Part shown: positions 34,501 through 43,400 of the stretch, one piece after another | Layout: the number at the start of each line of letters is the position of its first letter | Position numbering within the stretch: the first letter of the stretch is position 1 | Assembly (NCBI RefSeq): GCF_032854445.1 | Contig: NC_088301.1 | Location: 7,622,281-7,686,280, forward strand | Reading direction: 5' to 3' | Length of the DNA stretch: 64,000 nucleotides | Source of the DNA: Liolophura sinensis | Lineage: Eukaryota; Mollusca; Polyplacophora; Chitonida; Chitonidae | The notes under the pieces: generated by a model | The model's database searches: none | The model's input: only the letters and a program-made list of their open reading frames with translations | Told to the model about the DNA's origin: nothing | Position numbers and translations under genes: made by a program

Positions 34501-37024
34501 ACTGAACAAATAACATCGAAGATGAAGTGTACATTACAATAAGGTCTTCTTCTGGTTACAGATATGTATCGTAGACCTTACAAAACATTGCAACTCTTTA
34601 TTTGAGCCCTAGTGTAAACCATGAACGGGGCCATCGATCTGTTGTCAGTGCACACATCTCTCTTGAAGTAACGCTGAGGAGAGAATTACATGTTTAAAAA
34701 TATGTTTTTTTGAATGCCAATGCATCAATGTAAGAGAATATCATAGTGTTTATTGTATTTTTATCATATAATGTGAGTCATACTGTGCCAAAATCTATAG
34801 GCATCATGACTATCTACTCCACTCTATTCTGTCCAAATGCAAAACGCACTTAAAAATTCCTTATTCGCCACCAAAACAACTCCTGTTTGTAAAGCTTTTA
34901 CATTCCTGGTATGAATATATGTAGATACTTCTGTTTTCGGCGAATTTTTGTTTAATGGCATTTTCATTGAAGTAACACTTTAAGATAAATTTCCCACCTG
35001 CTCCTCCAGCAAGTTTACCAAAGACGGGAGGCCATGTGGCAAACACTGGCAAGATGTCCGGGCATTTCCATAGAGTATAGACTGGAACATAAAGCAAATC
35101 TGCAAATTATCAAACATACTAATCCGACATGTCCATGCATGAGAGTTTGCTAGATGTATGTATGCTTCAGTCATATGACAACAAAGACTCACTAGGTCTG
35201 TCTACATATATTGTGTCTTCTTGTGGCACCGCGAGTCCATGCCCCCAAAGTGCTTCCGACACTGATATATCATGCTGCAGACACCAGACATAACACCCTA
35301 CCCACTCACATTATACAGACACCGAGCCAACCAGTCAGGAGTGACCCCGAAATATCTTTTTTTATCCTTCCAACACTTAAAAATTTGTAAGTATTTGCAA
35401 AATTATGAAAACTATCACATTATGGAGGGAGGAAACTAGGCCAGAAATTTAACTTAGATACTAAAATAATAGTCCTGCTCTGAATTACCTCCCTTGTTGT
35501 TACACGACAGCGGCTATGACATAACGCAAGATTAGTTTTTTAGGCATGAAACTGTGGGAAGTGGGACCTCACCTGTTAAAGCATGCAGTATGTAGGTTAT
35601 GTCGCAACAGTGACAAACATTTTCTCAGCATCATAAAAATCATGTAAAAGGCATGATATCAGCCTTTGAGAGTTGCATAGATGTTCAGAAAAGTAAATGA
35701 AGTTCATGTTTTTCAGCTTAAGAGTCGCCACATGTGTTTATTGTATTTTAGAATTTTAAAAAAAATGGATTGAAAAATATGTGATGTTTATCCTGGGTTT
35801 TCTCGATTATTTAAAATCTGTCTCACAGCTAAGTCTTCAACTAGCTTAAATGGCTTTTAGCTTGGAAACTTGCCATAAGCCATTTTCTGAGGCCCTACCT
35901 AACCATAGCTTACTTCTAAAAATGCACCTTTTAAATGGGATAATGACCTCAAGGGATGTAATATAGTGTGGCCCTATTACATCAGATTCAGTCATTTTTT
36001 ATCAGCTTTACGAAGAAATATACAAGCATACCTGAAGGATACAGCTTGTCAAACACCTCGAAGAAAATAGGGTTCTTCTGAAGGATATACACCAAAGCAC
36101 TGTCACCAGAACCAGTGTAGACTTTCATAATGCTCATCTCTTCTTTGGCTGGGATGATTTCTCCCAGCATCTCGGAGGTCAGGTTTGGGTACAGTTTTGC
36201 TATCTGAGCTCGCAGTTTTTTCCTGTATCAGCATATGATAAGGCAAGTTCAAAAAATATAGCATAATTCCTCAAGCTTTTCGCATAGGAAAGAGCAACTT
36301 TCAGAGCTATTTATGTACATTTTTCATTTGATTTAAGCAGATCTTTAGGTTGGTGTCTTTTATTACCAAAAGACTTCTTTGATAACAAAGAAAGGCAGTT
36401 GTAAAGACTAGGGTGATCAGTGGCAGAATTCTTGCCTGCCACAACAAGCTACCCATGCAGCTAAAAACTAACTTCATTGATGTCCACTTTTAAATATGGT
36501 CTTAAAAAGTATTTACTTCAGCTGTAGTCGCACACTAAATATCATATCTATGTTTTTCATGTTCTTTGTTTTGATAAAGTGTTTTTCCCGCCACATTGTC
36601 ATAAAATATTGAATGATGTGTACTTTATTGGTGATAAGTAAATCTGAATCTGTCCCTATTGTTAGTCAATGAGCGCCTCCTCAGATGTTCATTGTGAAAA
36701 GCTACTTCTTCAATGAATTGACGGAATTTGACATCACTTTACCATGTGACATCACCCTCAAATTTAAAATTCCCCTGAGAAAATCGGCCTGGATCTTCCC
36801 TGAGTACGCAATTACTACTGTAACCTTGAAGACTCCAACGACGCTAAGCCAGAATAAGAGGAGTTGGTGTCTTTCGGGCTAGGGCCGACAAGATACATAA
36901 GCCAGGGAAAAATAGCTGATTTCATTAACAACCAAGTGATCAAACTTCCTAAAAAGTGGATCAAGTACCTGTCGGAACCCTTGATGGAGGTCTGTGATTT
37001 AATTTTAAACGGCTTGAAAAACAT
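13523..37024 (-). CDS. EIF2D: EIF2D (eukaryotic translation initiation factor 2D, ligatin): complete gene, 15 coding exons
   Basis: eIF2D delivers initiator or other tRNAs to the 40S P site without GTP and helps recycle 40S subunits, overlapping in function with MCT-1/DENR. It acts in the cytosol. I joined 15 coding exons (minus strand): 37024-36969, 36222-36032, 35081-34998, 33510-33417, 32124-32017, 30720-30479, 30067-29950, 29398-29353, 25731-25628, 24632-24489, 23388-23299, 19834-19742, 18977-18857, 15021-14847, 13593-13523. All junction phases match. The total is 1,737 bases, 578 residues; human eIF2D is about 584 (from memory). Expected domain order is present: N-terminal domain and PUA (about 1-177), acidic linker (177-258), winged-helix region (258-347), SWIB/MDM2-like (about 395-456) and SUI1 (about 470-570). 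No frameshift or stop is seen. Introns carry a LINE, several SINEs and arrays of 13, 21 and 60 bp. Confidence 0.96.
14045..14290 (-). mobile_element. SINE-4 fragment in EIF2D intron 14 flank
   Basis: GTCGCTTTTATGGGAGGAGG, TTGCATGCCATGTAGGCGAA, AGAGGTATTCAGCCAACAGG and ACTGCACGAAAGGCCAC match the SINE-4 body in a diverged form. Confidence 0.5.
14847..15021 (-). CDS. EIF2D: EIF2D exon 14 (SUI1 core)
   Basis: 175 bases from acceptor GGATATAG to donor GTGAGT. Encodes VTLVDNLELFGIDPVEFAHR and, later, KGLQVMVQGNQINFISDLLL, the SUI1-like fold (NLE-FG-DP and Q-QGNQ patterns). Starts phase 0, ends phase 1. Confidence 0.96.
15028..15125 (-). mobile_element. SINE-5 fragment
   Basis: ATTATGGCTTAACGCCGCAT, GGCAATTTTCCAGCCATATT and GTGGTGAGAA. 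A related fragment (ATTATGGCTTAACTCCACCT, CAGCCATATTGTGG) lies at 41,885-41,945 in a SPEF2 intron, so this is a dispersed family. Only the 3' end is visible. Confidence 0.55.
15601..15864 (-). mobile_element. SINE-1, near-complete copy
   Basis: From the right end, minus strand: a tRNA-like head GGGGCTTCCGTGGCCCAGTT with B-box-like GAGTTCAAGTCAAGCTCATG; the body CTTCCTCTTCGGCCATAGGT, GGTCGTGGGTTTCCCC and CCACCATAATGCTGGTCGCC; and the tail AAATAAATAAATAAGTATAC. Roughly 265 bp. It lies in EIF2D intron 13, antisense-neutral to splicing as far as I can see. Confidence 0.85.
16420..18845 (-). mobile_element. LINE (non-LTR retrotransposon, Jockey/X-element-like), broken, in EIF2D intron 13
   Basis: Minus strand, 5' to 3': an ORF1 end with NNKPSKRSDTTERPSKATWD and FNKFGSLEDVD (about 18,720-18,600); the start of an APE-type endonuclease with IIQWNCRDLKVNFIK (about 18,475-18,425) and CGSDHFPVI-type sequence near 18,330; reverse transcriptase with MHFGFRQGRSTLDHFV and VSIFFDLEKAYNTTYKSGIL (17,470-17,340), MGVPQGRILSPTLFSIKI (17,226-17,170), YVDDFLIYYRAKTMNN (from 16,936); and a C-terminal part with DWGSDGSILLNLPVVRRSKL (about 16,600). 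Family placement is from memory. The frames are interrupted by stops, shifts and an inserted SINE, so it is inactive. It lies in the sense orientation of EIF2D. Confidence 0.88.
16996..17188 (-). mobile_element. SINE-1 nested inside the LINE
   Basis: TTTATTTATTTATCTAATTC, GTGTTTTACGCCGTACTCAA, GATGGCGGCCAGTATTATGG and CATACGGCCGGAGAGGAA. It separates the LINE reverse-transcriptase codons for TLFSIKI from those for NSLAK and YVDD. It is cut before the tRNA-like head, so it is 5' truncated. It must be younger than the LINE copy. Confidence 0.85.
18857..18977 (-). CDS. EIF2D: EIF2D exon 13
   Basis: 121 bases. The acceptor is TTACCCTGAAG, chosen over the closer TTTTTACAG because only it keeps phase and gives the family pattern RFLQKMPVVHQV (human has R-LEK-P-YQV). 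Continues TFPGRPPVIRKGKLEPISVN and ends TSNKK at donor GTACAT. The LINE starts within about 15-30 bases of this donor. Confidence 0.94.
19251..19517 (+). mobile_element. SINE-1, near-complete copy in EIF2D intron 12
   Basis: GGGGCCTCCATAGTCGAGCA as the tRNA-like head, GTGAGTTCAAGTCCAGCTCA as the B box region, TGGCTTCCTCTCC, TGCGGATGGTCGTGGGTTTC, then the tail CACCAATCAAATAAATAT. Plus orientation, antisense to EIF2D. Confidence 0.85.
19742..19834 (-). CDS. EIF2D: EIF2D exon 12
   Basis: 93 bases, phase 2 in and out. Encodes VVQIDPIIGDVVLDKGEVNT then THMTWEELLSR, the end of the SWIB/MDM2-like domain (family pattern LDP-L-D-L). Confidence 0.95.
21648..22547. repeat. 13-bp minisatellite block A, about 69 units
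   Basis: Unit GGTCCCGTCACTT with variants (CCAG, CGAG, CCAT for CCCG; CCT for CTT). It lies in EIF2D intron 11. The unit lacks a stop in every plus-strand frame, so long repetitive open frames of up to 333 codons run through it. They encode LVPSLGPVTWSRH-type repeats and are not genes. It is followed by a unique segment that recurs after block B. Confidence 0.96.
22548..22644. repeat. Unique spacer, first copy of a duplicated pair
   Basis: CTCCTTTATACCTATCTTTA, TCACTCAATTCATGAGTGGC, AGATGACATGAATAGTTTGC and ACTGGAGCTAGTTTGAAGTG. It recurs almost exactly at 23,113-23,214, so block plus spacer was duplicated as one unit. Confidence 0.93.
22645..23112. repeat. 13-bp minisatellite block B, about 36 units
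   Basis: Same 13-bp unit and same variant types as block A, including the distinctive run of CGAG units (22,815-22,862) and the GGTTGTGTCAACT unit near 23,000, both of which have counterparts near the end of block A (22,225-22,265 and 22,421). Block B is therefore a shortened duplicate of A. Confidence 0.95.
23113..23214. repeat. Unique spacer, second copy
   Basis: Near-identical to 22,548-22,644 (TTATTCC here for TTATACC there). After it the sequence continues as unique intron to EIF2D exon 11. Confidence 0.93.
23299..23388 (-). CDS. EIF2D: EIF2D exon 11
   Basis: 90 bases, phase 2 in and out, acceptor TGTTACAG and donor GTAAAT. Encodes SKGSALSSTDVRAVITDYVK then ANDLQVQDKKR, the start of the SWIB/MDM2-like domain (family pattern VR-IV-DYV-NDL). 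Confidence 0.95.
24024..24280 (+). mobile_element. SINE-1, near-complete copy in EIF2D intron 10
   Basis: GGGGGCTCAGTTGGTTAGCG is a good pol III A box, GTGAGTTCAAGTGCAGCTCA the B box region, followed by GGCCGTACGTGGGAAGGTCT, CACCATAATGCTGGCCATAG and the tail AACACCAATAACATGAATAA. A SINE-4 fragment follows at about 24,290-24,368. Confidence 0.87.
24489..24632 (-). CDS. EIF2D: EIF2D exon 10
   Basis: 144 bases. Encodes EDFTPPDLPEPDAEGSKSSG then FQPPCIQEMYSVTSVMLPVF and RPAGY. Links the winged-helix region to the SWIB domain (family pattern PP-I--LY-V---M-P-F). Phase 2 in, phase 2 out at donor GTTAGA. Confidence 0.94.
25628..25731 (-). CDS. EIF2D: EIF2D exon 9
   Basis: 104 bases, phase 0 in. 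LSKFLQAMSKKGLIKVKELT then KGVESVTEINKSHP. It matches the strongly conserved KFLQ-M---G-I-VKE--KGVESV segment of the family. Donor GTGAGTA. Confidence 0.97.
26462..26848 (-). mobile_element. SINE-1 with tandemly repeated tail, EIF2D intron 8
   Basis: The tail-proximal segment (TTTACGCC, CCAGAATATTTCACTCATAC, GGCCAGCATGATG) occurs three times in a row (26,467, 26,550, 26,627) before one full body and tRNA-like head (CACTAACCAACTGAGCCACA, near 26,818-26,838). This looks like repeated insertion of one SINE into the tail of another, or tail duplication. Confidence 0.8.
29353..29398 (-). CDS. EIF2D: EIF2D exon 8 (46-base exon)
   Basis: Encodes (S)TRKDILDVKKSTYKK between acceptor TTATTTTCAG and donor GTAGGC. 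The LD-KKS-YKK motif is diagnostic of the family. Phase 2 in, 0 out. Confidence 0.96.
29950..30067 (-). CDS. EIF2D: EIF2D exon 7
   Basis: 118 bases. (A)DMDEFLFEAFMTALKTKVKK then SDLPLLTSNLYRNLMLPC, the first winged-helix segment (family pattern MDELL---F--AL---VKK-DLPLL). Acceptor ATCCTTGCAG, donor GTATGT. A 163-codon plus-strand frame covering it is only its antisense shadow. Confidence 0.96.
30479..30720 (-). CDS. EIF2D: EIF2D exon 6 (acidic linker)
   Basis: 242 bases. (W)SVGDKSEPPVLPDPDFDQQ at the start and EPSEEAASEPEPVTYTT at the end. Rich in Glu, Pro and Asp, low complexity, as expected for the variable linker between PUA and the winged helix. Phase 2 in, phase 1 out. Confidence 0.92.
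31794..32019. repeat. 21-bp tandem array spanning the EIF2D exon 5 splice donor, 11 units
   Basis: On the EIF2D (minus) strand the unit is ATGGTAAGTTGTATGTCAGT plus T, 21 bp. Unit starts (plus coordinates) are 31794, 31815, 31836, 31857, 31878, 31899, 31920, 31947, 31968, 31989 and 32010. The last one spans the true exon-intron junction (TTATG, GTAAGTTG). Five downstream units keep an intact ATGGTAAGTT. Reading past the true donor gives TGG TAA, an immediate stop. Confidence 0.93.
32017..32124 (-). CDS. EIF2D: EIF2D exon 5 (PUA domain end)
   Basis: 108 bases. (R)APIATGVALMSSDDMRDSG then MKGKGVKICHIVGDEL. Matches the PUA pattern LVG-RAP-A-GV--MS--EM---G-KG-G. Donor is the first member of the 21-bp donor array. 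Confidence 0.96.
32230..32700 (-). mobile_element. SINE-4 copy containing a 60-bp tandem expansion
   Basis: Left part GTGGCCAGTTTTACCGGTGG then GTAAACCACTGACACATCTG; right part with a B-box-like ATAGGTTCAGTCCCGCTCTT on the minus strand (near 32,638-32,655). The middle, 32,270-32,566, is five 60-bp repeats of the internal segment. Confidence 0.7.
32270..32566. repeat. 60-bp minisatellite, 5 units, inside a SINE-4
   Basis: Unit CATCTAAATGGAGTAAACCA, CTGACACATCTGTTGAAGGT, GAGCAGTTACTGCCAGACTT. Units start near 32,270, 32,330, 32,390, 32,450 and 32,510. The unit is a multiple of 3, so open frames run through both strands (SSKWSKPLTHLLKV-type). It lies in EIF2D intron 4. Confidence 0.94.
33382..33424. 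repeat. Short duplication across the EIF2D exon 4 donor
   Basis: CCTACCTACTGCC occurs at 33,382-33,394 and 33,412-33,424, 30 bp apart. On the gene strand this is GGCAGTAGGTAGG, the exon end plus donor, and its downstream copy. Confidence 0.85.
33417..33510 (-). CDS. EIF2D: EIF2D exon 4 (PUA domain)
   Basis: 94 bases. (D)LMLPGVVVRAGDNLPSVEK then AEVCAVRLVGS. Matches the ADLMLPG and L-LVG core of the PUA domain. Acceptor TTTACAG, donor GTAGGT, with a second GTAGG copy 30 bases downstream. Confidence 0.96.
34998..35081 (-). CDS. EIF2D: EIF2D exon 3
   Basis: 84 bases. (V)YTLWKCPDILPVFATWPPV then FGKLAGGA. Matches the family pattern VYTLW--PD-LP-F-TWP-V--KL-GGAD. Phase 1 in and out. Confidence 0.97.
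35155..35345 (-). mobile_element. SINE-3 fragment in EIF2D intron 2
   Basis: GCTTCAGTCATATGACAACA, TTGTGTCTTCTTGTGGCACC, GAGTCCATGCCCCCAAAGTG and ATCATGCTGCAGACACCAGA follow the order seen at 6,006 and 11,338. Truncated at the head. Confidence 0.65.
36032..36222 (-). CDS. EIF2D: EIF2D exon 2 (N-terminal domain)
   Basis: 191 bases. (R)KKLRAQIAKLYPNLTSEML then VYTGSGDSALVYILQKNPIF and FEVFDKLYPS. Matches the family N-terminal domain (KKLR, SE-----E---V-K-Y---GD---VY----NP--FE---LYPT). Phase 2 in, phase 1 out. Confidence 0.97.
36969..37024 (-). CDS. EIF2D: EIF2D exon 1 (start codon)
   Basis: ATG at 37,024; MFFKPFKIKSQTSIKGSD, then donor GTACTTG. The family start is MF-K-F-VKS-T-IKGSDR, so this start is firm even though an upstream in-frame ATG exists in the open frame. 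Confidence 0.96.
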
Positions 37025-37356
37025 GGTTATTTCCTCGAACTCGAAGGAATGTAACTTGAGAAAAAATCCAGGTTCAGTTCTGAAGTGATGTTGTTGTACA
37101 TCAGCATGGAGCAGAAAGCGGAAGTTGTAGTGCTCGTTTGTTGAACAACCAATCATCATGCACAAAAGTCCTTTGTCCAATCGCATAGCTTGTTATAAAG
37201 ACATTCGGCTGATAGTAACTATGACTACGAATATAACGCTATGGTGGACTGCAAGGGGGACAAAGTGCTGTCAGATCGCGCAAAATTACTCAGGACGGGC
37301 TTTCTGGTCATTCTTTAGTTCTGTGACAAATGTTGTGATAAAAACTGCACGTTAAA
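37025..37356. promoter_or_regulatory. Shared bidirectional promoter of EIF2D and SPEF2
   Basis: Only 332 bp separate the two start codons on opposite strands, so both promoters and 5' UTRs must lie here unless there are upstream non-coding exons. Visible motifs: GCGGAAG (ETS-like) at 37,118; two CCAAT boxes in the same orientation at 37,149-37,153 and 37,177-37,181; and a TATAAA at 37,194-37,199. I did not find a convincing RFX X-box, which many cilia genes carry. Motif function is inference. Confidence 0.6.
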
Positions 37357-37414
37357 ATGACGGATATATTGTGTAGGTGGCTCAACGAGGAGCTCAGGTT
37401 ATCACAACCCGTGG
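37357..37414 (+). CDS. SPEF2: SPEF2 exon 1 (start codon)
   Basis: MTDILCRWLNEELRLSQPV, donor GTAAGTG. Matches the family start M-EILC-WLN-EL--S. Phase 1 out. Confidence 0.96.
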
Positions 37415-40400
37415 GTAAGTGAATCTGTTGCAGCGTTGCTTGTTTGCCGACGTATTGAATCATGGATGGAAATGGCATTTCCCTGGGTCCGAATTTACCT
37501 GGCATATTTTTCTCATTAAACTAAGTGAAGTAGACATGTACTCCTCAAATAGTGAACACTACTTTCTTAATACTTAGTTTGAAGGGGGAATGTGATTGTA
37601 AATTGTCCTCAAACAGGCCTGGTACAAATACACTGACCTGCGTTAACATGTAATGAAGTTTATGAACACTGTCGGTAGGTAAACTTTATCTTATTTCTTC
37701 ACACTTTGTTTGGAGTGGAGTGTTAAGGTGAGTCGTCTTCTTAATTAGGCTTTACATGATGAACTAACAGTGTATGGAATGTGCTGGGTAGTCTGCACTA
37801 ATGACATGTGCATGATTTTTGTTGCTTTCCAGATTCAAAAGCATTTGCAAGAGATTTTGCCAGTGGATATTTGATAGGAGAGGTACTGTATAAGTATCAG
37901 CTTCAGGATGACTTTGACCAGTTTTCACAAAACAGGTAAAATGGAATATATTCTTATATAAATATCAGTGTGTGTAACTAGATGTATACAGAACATGGTG
38001 ACTGGCGATCAAGAGGGCGCATTCGACCATGAATCATAAACAATATCGTTGCAAATGCATGTCACATGTCCCATACATCAGTGATATATGTTCACATTTT
38101 GTGTGATATTTCATCATAAGTGCTTTCACCAGGAATGGAATGATAAGTGTCATTGCTGAGATAAGGGTCGTAGTTTATTAGGTGTTTTGGACTCATCCAT
38201 TGATAGGTACATAAACATACATGTGGTTTTGACGGTTATAACGTCACACTGACAAAATACCCTGCTACCAGGTATTCTGTTATTGCTGAATTAACTGAAA
38301 TGAAAAATAGGTGAATAGTTGCAAGGTCATACAAAGTTATTGACTTAAGAGGTAGCAAAATATAAGAATGACAGTGTAAGCACATAGTTTTAGAGCTGTT
38401 CATTGTATAACCAGAAATGACTTATTGTGATACCATGTGGGGTTTTGGTGACAGTGAGCGGTCAGCAATGGAAATGTGACCGTTTGTACAGTTTAAAATA
38501 GTCATTGAAGACCACTTGTGGTGTACATATCTGCACCTCGTAAGTGGAAAAGTTTGTTAGTGACTTGTCAGAGGCCCGAGGTTTACACTGGGTACTCTGT
38601 ATTCTCCACCCAGAAAATTGACCACCATCGTAGGATAGAGCAATTTTTGAGTATTGTATCAAACAACAATCAAATAAATAAATAAATATATAAGTAAAAG
38701 GCTTACTGTACAGAAGGTCTATGTCAAAATTACATTTGTCCAAATAGAATATTCCATATATTGATTGACATACTGAAGGTCAAACTACAGCCCTTTTCTT
38801 TTTATTCTAGAACTGCAGATTCCAAACTTAACAACTTTACAAGAATTGAACCAGTCCTCCACTTACTGGGTATCCCATTTGACACTAATGTTGCCCGGGA
38901 TATCATCACCGAGAAACATGGGGTGGCCACCCGACTGATGTACCAGCTCTTCATTGCTCTTACAAACAAGAAGAAAGCAAATTTAACAGGAGTTGCCATG
39001 GAAACAATGAGGCCGTCAGCTCCAGCAAACCTGAACGCTATTCAGAGTGTGTTGTATAAGGAGGTACGGGTTGTTATTAAGTTAGCAAATGTACAAGAAT
39101 TTATGCCAACAACTCCTCAGATCTGGTATTGACTTGTAGTGCACTTTTAAGCAGATAGCCTCAAATTATGCAATACAAGTCATTAAAGGTTCACAAGGAA
39201 TAAACTTGAGGAATTTAAGGAACTAATTTCTATCAAAATGACACACTTATTTTTTTTGTGTTCTATTGGTAATTATCCTGACTGTCAGTTTCTGTCTAAA
39301 ATAGAAAGGCTTTCATGATATTTGTTTAGAAGAGCCCAGCAGATTGTTGTGGGAGACAGAGATAAACTGATTTGAAGCAAGAAGAATAAAATTTTCAAAT
39401 TGATGTCTTTCTTTCTTTGCAGAGACTAAAACACATAACCCCTCGTCAGACTGACTTGAATTTGGATGCTTTAGCATCTCATTTCCATGAGAAACGGATC
39501 CAAATGGAGGAAACTGCATTCAAAGAGAGGTTTGAGGAAGAAGAAAGACATCGGCAAATGGTGCAATCCCATCGCCAACGTCTCCTGGAGAAAGCTAGGG
39601 AGGCTAGGAATAAACAGAGTGAAATGATTGCCAGAATTCAGTGAGTTATCTCCCATGTTACTCAGCTATTCCCCTTGATCCTCATGACCATTCCCTGCTA
39701 CACCCAATACCTACATGGGTATTTTAAAAGGTTTGATTCTTTAAATTTGCATATGCATATTGTATACAGAACAGAATTTAAGAGGTATATATTTTCACAA
39801 ACAACATGAATGAAATATTCATTTATATTTGCCTTATAGGCATTTCATCTTTAAATATGTATTGCTTATGTGAATGGTCAAAGATGGTAAGATTGGTGTA
39901 GTTCTAATTTCGCCTGCATCTGAAGGTGAAAGAATTTAAACAAAGATATTAGAAGCAGGGATGTAGAAATTTTTACTGTTGAAAAAAATTATGGGTATAT
40001 ATATGTATTTTATTTGTAGAGCTGCAGCTGTTCATATTCCCAAACCCCCTGCACATAAATCATCAAAGTCTATTGCTGCTAGAAAAGCTGAAATGAAGAA
40101 AAAAGAAGCACAGGTTTGCACATTACAAATATTTTGTTTTCTTGATTTTGAAATTATGCAATAGTTTTTGATTTTGATATGAAAGCAATACATTTTTAAG
40201 AAATCATGCTGTATACCAGTGCTTAAAAGAAGGTTGTTTTTTTCTGAGCATCGGTATGGAGATATGCTGACATCAATGGTTTGATGATATGTATCCTTAC
40301 ACACATGTATGAATCAAATGCTTTAATGGCTTCAGCATGATGAGAAAGTGAAACAAATTATATGCATGCTGTTAGTATAACTACATGTCTTAAGATGAAT

Positions 40401-43400
40401 GTAATTAGCTTATTAAAAAAGATAAATAAGCATGTACATGTATATCCGAATTCTTATTGTTTATTTCAGGAGGCCTTAATACAGGTGATTTACTGTTGAA
40501 ATCAATTGCATGCTTTTATTTTATTTCATGTCTTTGTTATTTGATATTTACTCATTTATTTTTCACTTTCGGTTTCATTGCTTGATAATGCATCCTTTTT
40601 TGCCAGTTTATGTATGCATGTATGCATTGTGACGGATTAGAATTGTGGTTGAACTTAATTTACACTCAGTATGCTCTGAATTTGTACAAATATTTATGGG
40701 TAATTCAGATAAAAAGCTTTTGTGTTTCTTTTGATAAAACACACTGCTATTTGTAATTTGTAGTTTGTGCATCATTCTGGCCAAATTAAATGTTGCCACT
40801 TTGGACTTTTGCTAATATCAGAGAATGCTTTTTTAATTTTGTTTCATTTACTGGAGAAGAATTAAACAGCGTCAGGTTTCGCATTAGTTGTATGCATATG
40901 TACATTACTTTCAGAATACTTGAATTTACAATTTACTCAGTGCTGATATGGAAAGTACATGGAGACAGACTCATTGACCAGTGTGACAGATATAAATGTA
41001 GTTAAATGATTCCTGCCTGCACAAGTCTGTTTCAAGTATAAAAACATGTCATTCTTTGCTGTTACTGTAATTCTTCAACCTTTCCACATGTTTGCAAAGT
41101 GTTTATTCAAGCAAATTCTGCAGGAATTATTCTGTGTAGACTGACAAAATTATACTTTGTGAAGCCCTGAAATTGGCCAGTCCAACAGTGTAGTTTTGTC
41201 TCCAAAGTCAAATTAAAAAAGTTCATACGTTGCACTGAAAGTTGCTCTTTCGTATGCAAAAAGGTTGAGGAATTAGGGTAAACTGTGTTGCATGTGAACT
41301 GCCTTTTTACTTTACAAGCACAACTATACAGAAAGAGTAGGCCCTAATAAGAAATTACAAAAAAGCATTACAGAAAAGAAACAGTTCACCGGTTGGACTG
41401 ACCTACTATACACAGGTAAAGTTCCCTATTCCGAAAAGATGGACTTAATTTGCATTTTCATTTTTTCATCTTGTAGGAAACTTGTGATTCAATTGCTCAG
41501 TTTGAGAAGAGAATGAAGATGATTTTACCACCGTCTAAAATGATGGGTGATGATGGCTCTAGGTAATAAACTAAACATAAACTCTGGTTATGTCTTAATT
41601 ACAGGTATAATTATGTTTAATGTACATTGGCATTAAGAAGTGTTTTAATTACAAGCAGTATGTTTGCAAATATAAATTAATACTATAAAGCATTTTGAAA
41701 TGGACATGTAGTCTTAGAACTGTTTGTCATACATGATTAATATTCATAGAAGAAGCCCCCAAAACCTTCTGTGTCCTTTGTTCAAGAAACTAGTGATAAA
41801 AGCTAAGCCAGACTATTGTTAATCCTAATCTCATTTTAATACAAAGCAAGTGGTGCATGCATCTATGCTTCAGTAAATATAATGGATAATTATGGCTTAA
41901 CTCCACCTCGGCAATATTTCAGCCATATTGTGGCATGAGTAAATATAAGGCGTACATATAAGTCTGAAAAGACTTTTGAACAGCTGGCCTCAGTTCAGGT
42001 GTTCACATAAAAACTATATCTGTGATGATATCTGTAATAAAATATATACTGCAGTAGCCCTAAAACCTCGTCACATTTATCATATGAAGAGTAAAAGCTA
42101 GGTTCATGCCTTGTTACTGTGCTGTGGTAGCCCTTGTACTGGAATGGATGTACACGCAATTCTCAGGAAACGTGATTTTGAGGCACTGAATGATGGCACA
42201 CAACAGTGGTAATATTTTACATGATAAGAGTGAAATTTAAGTAGGTCCCTAAAACCTCACATGCATGACATGCATGCTATATAACGTAGATCACAAACAA
42301 GAAAGGCTTTTTCACACTCTGGGCCCAGTTACACAAAGCGGCCTTCAACATTTTTGTATTGTGCATTTGTTGCACGATATTTTGCACGTCACCATTACCA
42401 TACTGTTGTCCTATATGTGTGATTATCATACATGTACATCTTTGTGAAACTGGGCCCTGCTTTTTCCCAGAGTGCACCACTGTAAATTAGCATTGACATA
42501 ATTCTGGGTTATTCGGTAGTAAGGGATTTAGACAACTATGGTAAACTTTAAATACCCTTTACATGTATTTTATTCCTCATAGTTCTCATTATCTTTCTTC
42601 CCCTGTTTTAAGTGAAGCCACTGATTTGGAGGTGTTTTCTGTAAGAGCTGATGAAGAAGGCCACATAACAGTCGATCCTGTGGAGCTGATTAAGACAAAA
42701 TCTAATGATGACTACATTGGGAAAATCAGAAAAGGCTTAACGAGGATGAGTCAGCTCGTAATGAACGAGAGAAGAGACGAAGGAAGGTGTTGGTGGATCA
42801 GATGAGGGCTCACCAGGCCCAGGAGGTTAATACTCTTCATTATGCAAATTTACAGTATGGACCTTTAGTACTGACCAAGCAGACCTAAACTGCTAAAAGC
42901 AGGCACTAACCCGTCACTACTTATTTATTTGTTTATTTATCTGATTGTTGTTTAACACCATACTGGGATGCCTTGGGTATACCTTTGACTTCTGACAAGT
43001 TATTGACAAACTTTTCCCACATTTAATATGCAGATATGCTCATCATATTAGTGCAAGACACATGACCCTCAACAAATATAAACACAGCAACAGCCACACA
43101 AGCACAAACTGCCTCATCAGTATATTGTGAGTGCGCATGAATCTCAAAATTCCTGGTCCAAGGCTGGATTTGAACCTATACATGTAGCTCATCGTGCATC
43201 TAGCATTCTACTGTCATTGGTCCAGGGGTATTTTGAGTTACTAGAGAACTCATCATACATGGTAATCTGACAACTGTAGGTTCTTAAGCTGTTCTACAAG
43301 CTTCCTACTGACACACCACCGCCTTGCTACAAGCTTACTACTGACGCACCACTGCCTTGCTACAAGATAACTACTGATACACCACTGCCTTGCTACAAGC

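Noticed and set aside
37118-37330. RFX X-box for SPEF2 in the shared promoter
   Set aside because: I looked for an imperfect inverted GTTGCC-type motif on both strands and saw only matches too weak to report.
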